Virus record (IMG/VR): IMGVR_UViG_3300002835_000819
Location: 1 to 29,033 of that record
Direction: 5' to 3' (one strand)
DNA from: a virus
Length of the DNA stretch: 29,033 nucleotides
Part shown: positions 20,776-26,563 of the stretch, piece by piece
How the letters are laid out: every line of letters starts with the position of its first letter
Position numbering within the stretch: the stretch's first letter is position 1
Notes under the pieces: generated by a model
What the model was told of the DNA's origin: nothing
The model's database searches: none
The model's input: the letters and a program-made list of their open reading frames with translations, nothing else
Position numbers and translations under genes: made by a program

Positions 20776-20978
20776 TGGAACCGTTCGACATGGAACACAT
20801 CATGGATGAGGCTGATTACAACGCCAGAATGCAACAGGAATCCGAGGCCGAACTTCACTTCGCCCTGCTGGATGCCATCGAACAAGCTAAACAGATTGGA
20901 CTGCCGAAAGACTTGGTTCTCTTGTTGTGCTACGCAACCGGGGTGAATTCGGATAACTTCTACAAGGAAGAAGCATGA
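20775..20978 (+). CDS. Small acidic protein before erf
   Basis: A 67-residue protein from the ATG at 20775 (MEPFDMEHIMDEADYNARMQ), chosen over 20748 because the stop of the preceding gene overlaps it and GGGGGTAA is well placed. Coupled to erf by an ATGA overlap (20975-20978). Function unknown. Confidence 0.6.
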   Translation: MEPFDMEHIMDEADYNARMQQESEAELHFALLDAIEQAKQIGLPKDLVLLLCYATGVNSDNFYKEEA

Positions 20979-21661
20979 AACAGATCGCAGCAGCATTGGT
21001 TAATGCACAGCGTAACTTTGCGCCGGCATTGAAGGAAAGTCTTAACCCGCATTTCCGGTCAAAGTATGTTGATCTTGCTGGATGCGTTGAAGCGGTGATT
21101 GACGCCCTTAACACAAGTGGTATTTTCCTGATGCAAGGAACCCATGAGTGTCCTGATGGGGTTATCGTGGAAACTTTGTTCATCCATGAATCCGGCGAAC
21201 AGATTACAGCCGGGAAATTGCACGTCCCAGCATCTAAACAAGACGCACAGGGATATGGCTCGGCATTGACCTACGCTCGACGCTATAGCCTCATGGCGGC
21301 TTGTGGGATCGCTCCTGAAGATGATGACGGTAACGCAGCTTCAAAGAAGTCTGCTAACAAGAACGTACCGATCAAAGCGGCTACCACTGATATTCCTGTA
21401 AATCCAGAAGATGAAGAATATCTGAAAGAACTGGCCGCTTCGCTGGTTGAAGATATTGAAGTCGCTGGAAATGTGAATCTCGCCTTCAGCAAGATGGAAG
21501 ATGCGAAACTCGATTCAGATCAAAAGCTAATCCTGTGGAACATTTTGCAACCAAACTCGAAAACACGATCGGCCCTGAAGAAAGAAGGCGAGGCACGAAG
21601 GGCAGCACATCAAGCAGCAGTCAAAGCGGCTGCTACCAATAACACATCAGGAGCAGCATAA
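20975..21661 (+). CDS. erf: ERF-family single-strand annealing recombinase
   Basis: A 228-residue protein. Residues 1-120 carry ERF hallmarks: [20 protein letters not shown], then [20 protein letters not shown] and the block [20 protein letters not shown]. The C-terminal third is Ala/Lys-rich. ERF proteins form rings that anneal complementary single strands, circularising phage DNA and driving recombination. It is followed after 2 bases by ssb. Confidence 0.93.
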   Translation: MKQIAAALVNAQRNFAPALKESLNPHFRSKYVDLAGCVEAVIDALNTSGIFLMQGTHECPDGVIVETLFIHESGEQITAGKLHVPASKQDAQGYGSALTYARRYSLMAACGIAPEDDDGNAASKKSANKNVPIKAATTDIPVNPEDEEYLKELAASLVEDIEVAGNVNLAFSKMEDAKLDSDQKLILWNILQPNSKTRSALKKEGEARRAAHQAAVKAAATNNTSGAA

Positions 21662-21663
21662 TC

Positions 21664-22092
21664 ATGGCATCTGTAAATAAAGCAATCATCGTCGGATCGC
21701 TCGGCAAAGACCCTGATATTCGCTACACAGCAGACGGCAGCGCAATTGCCAACATTTCTGTTGCAACTTCCGAATCATGGAAAGACAAGGCGAGTGGAGA
21801 AAAGAAGGAACAGACAGAATGGCACCGCGTCAGCTTTTTCGGAAAGCTCGCAGAAGTCTGCGGGCAATATCTGAAAAAAGGGTCACTGGTCTATATCGAA
21901 GGTTCTATCCACACTCGAAAGTGGAAAGACAAGGAGGGCCAGGATCGCTATACCACCGAGATTCGTGGAGACAAGATGCAAATGCTTGGCGGGAAGGGTG
22001 GAACTCGGGAAGAACCAGCGGAACCGGAACAGCATGATAATAAGCCTTCCTCTGGTGGATTCAATGATTTCGAGAACGACATTCCCTTCTGA
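21664..22092 (+). CDS. ssb: Single-stranded DNA-binding protein
   Basis: A 142-residue SSB: OB-fold N-terminus ([56 protein letters not shown]), a disordered Gly/Pro/Gln linker and the acidic tip NDFENDIPF that recruits DNA-metabolism proteins. Partners the ERF recombinase upstream. Island 4 starts 34 bases after its stop. Confidence 0.95.
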   Translation: MASVNKAIIVGSLGKDPDIRYTADGSAIANISVATSESWKDKASGEKKEQTEWHRVSFFGKLAEVCGQYLKKGSLVYIEGSIHTRKWKDKEGQDRYTTEIRGDKMQMLGGKGGTREEPAEPEQHDNKPSSGGFNDFENDIPF

Positions 22093-22126
22093 CATTGCCC
22101 GTTGTGTATCTGGTCATGCTTATTTG

Positions 22127-22189
22127 GGATAACGTGGAGTTCAGCGGGGCGCAGCGCAGCGGAGCGTCCGCTGGAACGCAGGGTTAGAC
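22127..22189 (-). other. attC site 4d, distal border of island 4
   Basis: Gene-direction boxes GGATAAC (22127-22133) and GTTAGAC (22183-22189). On the minus strand the left arm TGCGTTCCAGCGGACGC and right arm CCCGCTGAACTCCACGTTA form a classic attC, close in appearance to soil-integron sites. Flanking phage sequence follows ssb. Confidence 0.9.
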
Positions 22190-22207
22190 AACATTTTGGA
22201 GAACAGC

Positions 22208-22606
22208 ATGAAATGGTGGAGAGTGTTTTTTAAGGGCGGAGATGAGGATAGGCCGCATGAGGAAGTGTTCGGCGTAAAGGCTGAAGATATTGATGGCGCA
22301 AGAGCGCAGGCTCTAAAAGAAATGCGGGAAGAATTCATGATTCGCTACCCCGAAATTTACCGAATCGAAGAAAACGGCGATGACATCGTGACCGACAACA
22401 TGACCGACGAAGACTTTGCAGCAGCGGTTGAGGCGACATGCAGCCCGACCGCCAAAGAGTTGGACAGGCTTCGCGCCATCGAAGCGGCGGCACGAAATCT
22501 GATAGCAGTAAAGGGACGACACCATTCAGAGATTGCAATGTGCCGGCTCATTGAGGCATTGACGCACAACGCAGAAATAACCGGCCGCGCCAGCGGTCCG
22601 GGTTGA
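22208..22606 (+). CDS. Hypothetical protein, cassette gene (island 4)
   Basis: A 132-residue protein from MKWWRVFFKGGDEDRPHEEV at 22208, with GGAGAACAGC just upstream. The first half looks like a small alpha/beta domain; the second (CSPTAKELDRLRAIEAAARN) is helical. The frame continues through attC 4c and stops inside it, so the tail HNAEITGRASGPG is attC-encoded. No family recognised. Confidence 0.65.
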   Translation: MKWWRVFFKGGDEDRPHEEVFGVKAEDIDGARAQALKEMREEFMIRYPEIYRIEENGDDIVTDNMTDEDFAAAVEATCSPTAKELDRLRAIEAAARNLIAVKGRHHSEIAMCRLIEALTHNAEITGRASGPG

Positions 22607-22620
22607 TTGACGGGTTAGCA
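22564..22620 (-). other. attC site 4c
   Basis: Gene-direction boxes GCACAAC (22564-22570) and GTTAGCA (22614-22620), 57 bases, the shortest site here. Arms AATAACCGGCC and GGTCCGGGTTGATT pair. Confidence 0.88.
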
Positions 22621-22660
22621 GCCCGCCCGTTGAAGGCGCTGCGATTTTGGAGAACCACAG

Positions 22661-22999
22661 ATGCGAATTCATACCGACCACAACGGCGTTGCCGTGAATG
22701 CCATTTCCTCCCTGAGCGACGGCACCAACGTCGAAGGCCACCACTACCAAGTCCTTGCCGGACCGAAGATGCTGACTGTTGAATTTCAGATTGGCGGCGT
22801 TGCCGACAACGGCGTCAATGGCGTGACCAACGAAGCGTTGCTGGCGATCTTGATTCACCGGACGAAGTTTCTCGACAGCAAGTTCGGGTGCGACGAGAAC
22901 AAGCGGGCCATCCAACACATGGAAGATGCGTTGTGCAACCTTGAAGTGCGATCGGCGCGGCGGATCGTTCGTGGCGTTGAAGGCAAGGAACTGGCGTAA
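22661..22999 (+). CDS. Small phage protein, possible Acb2/Tad1-like sponge, cassette gene (island 4)
   Basis: A 112-residue protein (MRIHTDHNGVAVNAISSLSD). The C-terminal half, TNEALLAILIHRTKFLDSKF, CDENKRAIQHMEDALCNLEV and ARRIVRGVEGKE, follows the helical-hairpin pattern of a very common phage protein (..ALLA..IDR....F.C.EN..A...LE.AL..L..R...R..RGVEG..). I think that type is related to Acb2/Tad1 anti-CBASS/anti-Thoeris sponges, but only from memory. TTGGAGAACCACAG precedes the ATG. Confidence 0.6.
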   Translation: MRIHTDHNGVAVNAISSLSDGTNVEGHHYQVLAGPKMLTVEFQIGGVADNGVNGVTNEALLAILIHRTKFLDSKFGCDENKRAIQHMEDALCNLEVRSARRIVRGVEGKELA

Positions 23000-23029
23000 C
23001 ACTGGCTGCCGGTGCAAGTTTGGGCCGGC

Positions 23030-23132
23030 TGCTAACGTAGAGTTGAGCGCCGGGGAACGGCGCGAGGATAAACTATGATCGAAGAGAAAAACGACCACGC
23101 CGTTACCCGTGCGCTCGAACGCCGGGTTATGC
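23030..23132 (-). other. attC site 4b (long loop)
   Basis: Gene-direction boxes TGCTAAC (23030-23036) and GTTATGC (23126-23132). Arms GTTGAGCGCCGG and GTGCGCTCGAACGCCGG pair. The loop carries GAGG and the ATG of the methyltransferase-like gene. Confidence 0.78.
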
Positions 23133-23629
23133 CCCTGCCTCCGGTTTTGGATGTGTGTTGTGGGCCGCGTGGAATGTGGTTCAACAAGGCCGACAAAAGA
23201 GCGATGTTTGTAGATAGGCGAAGAGAGACTCATATTTTTGACCATCCAAGCGGGTATCGTACCGATGTCATAGACCCTGACGAATTGGCGGATTTTACAA
23301 ATCTACCATTCCCTGATGAAGTATTTTGGCTTGTGGTGATGGATCCGCCACATATAACACAGACTGCAAACACGGGACGCATAGTTAAACGCTACGGAAT
23401 GTTAGAAGGTGATTGGCGCGAGATGTTGCGTGTCGGTTTTTTAGAGTGCTTTCGAGTACTGAAGCCAAACGGAACTTTCATATTCAAATGGAATGAGTGC
23501 CGCATACCTATCAAAGAGATTTTGCCATTAGCACCGTTCCCGCCTCTGTTTGGGCATAAATCAGGGAAAGCAATGCAAACGCATTGGGTTACTTTCATGA
23601 AGCCCGGTGAAGATGATGATGGGGCATAA
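23075..23629 (+). CDS. Class I methyltransferase-like protein (DPPH), cassette gene (island 4)
   Basis: A 184-residue protein whose ribosome site (GAGG) and ATG sit in the loop of attC 4b; an internal ATG on the cassette border (23129) is an alternative. Motif I is VLDVCCGPRGMWF, motif IV LVVMDPPHITQ, followed by GFLECFRVLKPNGTFIFKWN and the ending KAMQTHWVTFMK. This SAM-dependent methyltransferase-like family is common in phages and prophages; substrate unknown. It shares the DPPH motif with the island 2 protein but is clearly a different gene. Confidence 0.85.
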   Translation: MIEEKNDHAVTRALERRVMPLPPVLDVCCGPRGMWFNKADKRAMFVDRRRETHIFDHPSGYRTDVIDPDELADFTNLPFPDEVFWLVVMDPPHITQTANTGRIVKRYGMLEGDWREMLRVGFLECFRVLKPNGTFIFKWNECRIPIKEILPLAPFPPLFGHKSGKAMQTHWVTFMKPGEDDDGA

Positions 23630-23686
23630 CGCCAAGGTAAGCGGCGGCGGTGCTTTTCCGCCGTCCGCTTGACCGACGTGTTAGGT
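23624..23686 (-). other. attC site 4a
   Basis: Gene-direction boxes GCATAAC (23624-23630) and GTTAGGT (23680-23686). Arms GGTAAGCGGCGGCGG and CCGCCGTCCGCTTGACC give a near-perfect stem. It is the short-loop relative of attC 2a, sharing GGTAAGCGGCG and CTTGACCGACGTGTTAGGTG. Confidence 0.92.
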
Positions 23687-23693
23687 GACGGCA

Positions 23694-24095
23694 ATGGCAT
23701 ACGCGAACAAGGACGACTACAAGAAGTGGTACATGGCGAACCGAGAGCGTTTGATTGCGAAGGCGCGGGCCGCAGAGTTGGCGAACCCAGAGAAAGCCGC
23801 ACAGAAGAAACGCGAGTATTTGGAACGCCACCCGGACAAGCGCAAGGAAACAAACCGCCGTTATATGAAGAAGCCGGAAGTGATGGCAAAGCAGCGCGAA
23901 CTAAGAGCAACACCAGAACGCAGGGCGAAAGCAAAGCAGTTGCGCGAACACTATCGGGACACGCTACACGATTGTTTTGTGCGCCGATGCTTGGCGCAGC
24001 ACTTGAAGATCAAGGGCAGCGAGATACCGCAAACGCTGGTTGATGCACACCGAGAACTGATGAGACTGAAAAGGGCACTGAATGAAAAACTGTGA
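23694..24095 (+). CDS. Basic repeat-rich phage protein, cassette gene (island 4)
   Basis: A 133-residue protein from MAYANKDDYKKWYMANRERL at 23694. The N-terminal 85 residues are imperfect Lys/Arg/Glu-rich helical repeats (YLERHPDKRKETNRRYMKKP); the C-terminal DTLHDCFVRRCLAQ and GSEIPQTLVDAHRELMRL is a conserved ending I recall from many phage proteins of unknown function. It overlaps the next gene by 14 bases. Possibly DNA-binding. Confidence 0.72.
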   Translation: MAYANKDDYKKWYMANRERLIAKARAAELANPEKAAQKKREYLERHPDKRKETNRRYMKKPEVMAKQRELRATPERRAKAKQLREHYRDTLHDCFVRRCLAQHLKIKGSEIPQTLVDAHRELMRLKRALNEKL

Positions 24096-24333
24096 CGAAC
24101 TACGGGCAGAACTTGCCATGACTTTCGAGAGATTGAAGGCGGGAGAAATAAAACCAGGTGAAGCCGCTGAACTAGCCAACTTGGCCGGGAAGATGATCGG
24201 TAGCGCAAAGGTGCAGGTTGAGTATTACGCGCTGCGGAAAGAATCACCGCGCATCGAGTGGCTTGAGTCACCTAACGTAAGTTCTACAGCACCATCGCTG
24301 CATAACCTAGACACAAATCAAGGTAACTTGTAA
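24082..24333 (+). CDS. Conserved small phage protein with attI-encoded tail, cassette gene (island 4)
   Basis: An 83-residue protein (MKNCDELRAELAMTFERLKA). The core GEIKPGEAAELANLAGKMIG and VQVEYYALRKE is a small helical protein I recall as often encoded beside the preceding type in phages. The frame runs through the cassette core into the attI-like site, adding PNVSSTAPSLHNL and ending at 24333 outside the cassette. The island 2 methyltransferase gains the same tail. Confidence 0.75.
   Translation: MKNCDELRAELAMTFERLKAGEIKPGEAAELANLAGKMIGSAKVQVEYYALRKESPRIEWLESPNVSSTAPSLHNLDTNQGNL
24269..24308 (-). other. attI-like site, copy 3 (extended)
   Basis: Inverted copy of 14804-14843, 37 of 40 bases identical. 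The cassette joins at 24275/24276. It marks the attI-proximal border of island 4. Confidence 0.7.
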
Positions 24334-24386
24334 TCTTATCAACAGCTTGACCTACTAAAACTCGGGCAAACCCTGCAAGGTGAAAT
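24309..24386 (+). promoter_or_regulatory. Repeated leader module, copy 3
   Basis: ACCTACTAAAAC, then AAACCCTGCAAGG, leads to the ATG at 24387, about 113 bases from the core. It matches the leader at 10978-11068 and the end of that at 14724-14803. Confidence 0.5.
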
Positions 24387-24617
24387 ATGAACCAAATTAC
24401 ACTTCAAGCCGCTAAAAAGCTCATGGACAAGATCGAGAGTGCCGACGTCCCTCTTGCCGTCTTTGCTTCCTATGGGTCGTGGCACGCTACTAAAGTAACC
24501 ACTCAATCATTCAAGGATCAACTCAGGCTCAGACCGAATAACTTCATCGGGGTGTTCGATGTTTATTGCAAGCTTGAAGACCTTGCCGAAGACCTAGAAG
24601 CGGCAGGCATCAAATGA
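24387..24617 (+). CDS. Small phage protein after island 4
   Basis: A 76-residue protein (MNQITLQAAKKLMDKIESAD) with an alpha/beta look (FASYGSWHATKV, FIGVFDVYCKLEDLAEDLEA). AAGGTGAAAT precedes the ATG. Its stop overlaps the next ATG. No family recognised. Confidence 0.6.
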   Translation: MNQITLQAAKKLMDKIESADVPLAVFASYGSWHATKVTTQSFKDQLRLRPNNFIGVFDVYCKLEDLAEDLEAAGIK

Positions 24618-24775
24618 CCAATAACGAACTAGCCTACCGCCTGGCCCTGATCGCTCTCATGCGAGAGTTTGAAAAGGTATGTGATGCAGGGAACAAGATC
24701 GCTACCAGAAACAAAGCCTATCGAGATGCCTATCAACTTGTGGAGGTTAGAAGTGAAACCACTCCGACCGTCTGA
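24614..24775 (+). CDS. Small helical phage protein
   Basis: A 53-residue frame (MTNNELAYRLALIALMREFE) with an ATGA overlap to the previous gene. Predicted helical; function unknown. Its 3' end overlaps the next gene, which starts at GTG 24753. Confidence 0.5.
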   Translation: MTNNELAYRLALIALMREFEKVCDAGNKIATRNKAYRDAYQLVEVRSETTPTV

Positions 24776-24950
24776 ACTCGCTGAACGCATGATTCTTATC
24801 CTCTGCTGGTCTATTGCCTGTTTCTTTGCTGGTAAGTGGATGGGTGAAGAACAGATGGAGGCCAAGCCTTGCGAGATGAAGAAACAGAGTCTCGACATGA
24901 CCAAGGCGCAGGAGAAACGCTGGATAACCTACTGGAAGGCTAGGACATGA
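24753..24950 (+). CDS. Small single-span membrane protein
   Basis: A 65-residue protein from GTG 24753 (TGGAGG upstream). The segment MILILCWSIACFFAGKWMG is a transmembrane helix (residues 13-31), followed by a charged tail with EEQMEAKPCEMKK. It may associate with the cell envelope; no family recognised. Coupled to the next gene by an ATGA overlap. Confidence 0.55.
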   Translation: MKPLRPSELAERMILILCWSIACFFAGKWMGEEQMEAKPCEMKKQSLDMTKAQEKRWITYWKART

Positions 24951-25105
24951 AATACTTTTACCGAATCATGCACTGGCTTACCGCGTGGGATTGTGATTTT
25001 GCAAGGAATACCGGAAGAAGTACGGAACACGTCGCCTACCTTGCAGAACGTAGGGATGAATGGGCGCTGCTGGCTTGGAAGCAAGATTACCCAATGAAAG
25101 GGTAA
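24947..25105 (+). CDS. Very small hypothetical protein
   Basis: A 52-residue frame (MKYFYRIMHWLTAWDCDFAR) linked by ATGA overlap to the previous gene. Aromatic-rich N-terminus, charged C-terminus. No family recognised. Confidence 0.5.
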   Translation: MKYFYRIMHWLTAWDCDFARNTGRSTEHVAYLAERRDEWALLAWKQDYPMKG

Positions 25106-25109
25106 AGCT

Positions 25110-25283
25110 ATGCGTCAATTTAGAAATTCGCAACGTCAAGATGCAACACTCGTTCTGGCGTACATTAACAGAAACCGAATTCATAAATATCCTCCTTGGA
25201 AAATACTTGGTAGGACAAATGAAGTAAAGGAAGGCGGAATCCGATTCTGGATTGACTTCAAGTGCGGAATGAAACGAATGTGA
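25110..25283 (+). CDS. Very small basic protein, end of the rightward operon
   Basis: A 57-residue basic protein (MRQFRNSQRQDATLVLAYIN) with AAGGGTAAAGCT before the ATG. It ends 2 bases before the stop of the oppositely oriented spanin gene, with no terminator between. Confidence 0.5.
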   Translation: MRQFRNSQRQDATLVLAYINRNRIHKYPPWKILGRTNEVKEGGIRFWIDFKCGMKRM

Positions 25284-25285
25284 GA

Positions 25286-25732
25286 TTACTTCACTGGAAA
25301 TCCAACCCAACTAGCCCACTCCTGCCACAGGCCTATCGTAGCGGCGTCTTGTGCACAGTCTTGGATGAATCCTGTTGAAGCAACCATGCGTTCTTCGCCG
25401 GCTGCATTAGTTCCATCGGGACTGTTGGAAGTACCGGACACTCCACAACTACCGGAATCGACTGGCAAGCTGGCAATGTAGTTAGCAACAGCATTGGTAC
25501 GAGCAGCAGCAACTTTCTTTTGTATCGCATCTTTAATCTCCTTGGTGATTTTTGAGTGTTCCCGTTCGATCCGCTCTTTCTCGACTTGCGCCGCCTTGCC
25601 CAAGGTCTCAACTTGCGCCTTGAATACCGCGAAGGAGCGTACTTCTTCTCTCCACAGCTTGTAGAACAACCCTGTAGCGATGATGAGCAGTCCGATGAGA
25701 ACAAGTTTCCAGTTGGACAGTAAAAAGGTCAT
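25286..25732 (-). CDS. Rz: Inner-membrane spanin (Rz)
   Basis: A 148-residue protein with an N-terminal membrane anchor (SNWKLVLIGLLIIATGLFYK, residues 6-25) and a periplasmic coiled-coil-like region (LGKAAQVEKERIEREHSKIT). Rz proteins join an outer-membrane lipoprotein to fuse the two membranes in the last step of lysis. A lipoprotein gene (Rz1) is nested in another frame. Its ATG overlaps the upstream gene stop. Confidence 0.85.
   Translation of the reverse strand: MTFLLSNWKLVLIGLLIIATGLFYKLWREEVRSFAVFKAQVETLGKAAQVEKERIEREHSKITKEIKDAIQKKVAAARTNAVANYIASLPVDSGSCGVSGTSNSPDGTNAAGEERMVASTGFIQDCAQDAATIGLWQEWASWVGFPVK
25333..25530 (-). CDS. Rz1: Outer-membrane spanin lipoprotein (Rz1), nested in Rz
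   Basis: A 65-residue protein inside the Rz gene in another frame. A signal sequence MRYKRKLLLLVPMLLLTTLP ends at the lipobox cysteine (LPAC). GGAGATTAAAG precedes the ATG at 25530. The mature part (QSIPVVVECPVLPTVP) is Pro-rich, typical of Rz1, which is acylated and sits in the outer membrane. Confidence 0.85.
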   Translation of the reverse strand: MRYKRKLLLLVPMLLLTTLPACQSIPVVVECPVLPTVPMELMQPAKNAWLLQQDSSKTVHKTPLR

Positions 25733-25962
25733 TTTCTCGACTCCGAGTATATTTTGAACGCAGCGGCTTGAAGTGATGCGAATGGAACCGTTACAGCGCC
25801 AATAACAGCAGCGGCCTCAAGTCCTGATGTAAGGCTGGTAGTAAATGCGTACTTCCATGCTTGGACAGTTACCTCCCAAGTCATCCATGTAGTGGCATAC
25901 AGAAGGAAGGCGTGAACGCTAATGAAGTTCTTTCGCTCTATCCAAAGCCATATCACCTTCAC
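25729..25962 (-). CDS. Putative holin or lysis-associated membrane protein
   Basis: A 77-residue protein with two predicted membrane segments (HAFLLYATTWMTWEVTV, about residues 18-34, and LEAAAVIGAVTVPFASLQAA, about 48-67). Overlaps Rz by an ATGA. Position and topology suggest a holin forming the membrane hole that triggers endolysin access, but other small membrane proteins fit too. Confidence 0.6.
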   Translation of the reverse strand: MKVIWLWIERKNFISVHAFLLYATTWMTWEVTVQAWKYAFTTSLTSGLEAAAVIGAVTVPFASLQAAAFKIYSESRK

Positions 25963-26159
25963 GCCGATTCTCCGTCAAAATAAGGCCAATTAGCGCAATC
26001 AGTGGCATCACGACGACAAATAGGACAGCCACATCGGACAAGTGTAAGACCATCTCGTATCTCCCTGACCTCTGCTACCCCGTGTGTAATCTCTGATGGG
26101 AATGGGGCATCTTCCCTCAGTCTCAGGTTCTCGATATGGTGTTCCAGTAAGGTAGTCAT
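25959..26159 (-). CDS. Small Cys-containing protein
   Basis: A 66-residue protein from the ATG at 26159, which overlaps the previous stop (MTTLLEHHIENLRLREDAPF). The C-terminal CGCPICRRDATDC may bind zinc. Overlaps the holin-like gene. No family recognised. Confidence 0.55.
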   Translation of the reverse strand: MTTLLEHHIENLRLREDAPFPSEITHGVAEVREIRDGLTLVRCGCPICRRDATDCANWPYFDGESA

Positions 26160-26368
26160 TTCACCGCCCCCCATATCTCAGGTAGTTTGTTCGCGCTTCT
26201 CTCTATGTCATATGTCGTCGGATAGTGCCTCAAAGCCCTTGTAGCGGCTTCCAGGATGACTTTGGGGACTCGGATGAATTTCCCCTCACACTTGGCGTAG
26301 GGGATCAGTTCTTGGACTGCATCGCCCATCTGGATTACTGCATGGCTTCGTTCGTAAGGTAGCGTCAT
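26156..26368 (-). CDS. Small conserved phage protein (BPSL0761-like)
   Basis: A 70-residue protein (MTLPYERSHAVIQMGDAVQE). The pattern ERxxAVxQ ... VPKVILEAATRALRHYPTTY DIE is, as I recall, that of BPSL0761-type small proteins in prophages and phages; function unknown. Overlaps the next gene by 4 bases. Confidence 0.65.
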   Translation of the reverse strand: MTLPYERSHAVIQMGDAVQELIPYAKCEGKFIRVPKVILEAATRALRHYPTTYDIERSANKLPEIWGAVK

Positions 26369-26563
26369 TTTCTTGTTTCCTGAAATGAGAATCAGGCTAT
26401 AGATTGCTTTTCTGCTTGAATAAGCCGGTCATAGCCTTCGTTCTCGATTTGGGTACGATCATGCCCATATTTGGATGGTGTTCCTATTTTTGCTTCATTT
26501 GTTCTCAATTTTGCTACGTTCGCGTTACGTGAACATTCGCTATTTGCGAATTGCGAATGGCGA
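26369..26563. other. Short gap, no confident gene
   Basis: About 195 bases between the metallophosphoesterase and the small gene at 26368. One minus-strand frame stays open near the centre, with a stretch reading KIGTPSKYGHDRTQ, but no good start or ribosome site. Direct repeats of TTCGC/GAATTGC occur near 26535-26560. Confidence 0.3.

Larger units (their letters stand above)
22127..24308 (-). mobile_element. Cassette island 4: attI-like site plus four cassettes
   Basis: Reads leftward in attC polarity. Cassettes: about 23630-24275, 23036-23629, 22570-23035, 22133-22569. Matching ends: GTCACCTAAC (24267-24276) with GTTAGGTGAC (23680-23689); GGCATAAC (23623-23630) with GTTATGCC (23126-23133); GGCTGCTAAC (23027-23036) with GTTAGCAGCC (22614-22623). 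The ends of the last cassette (GCACAAC, GTTAGAC) do not match each other. Confidence 0.9.

Noticed and set aside
11069-24292. The repeated 21-mer as terminal repeat of a transposon or as phage attP
   Set aside because: No transposase, no flanking target duplications, and each copy adjoins cassette cores rather than bounding one element.
25283-25286. Missing terminator between converging operons as evidence of assembly error
   Set aside because: Tail-to-tail genes with a 2-base gap are unusual but possible; both genes are intact, so no error is indicated.
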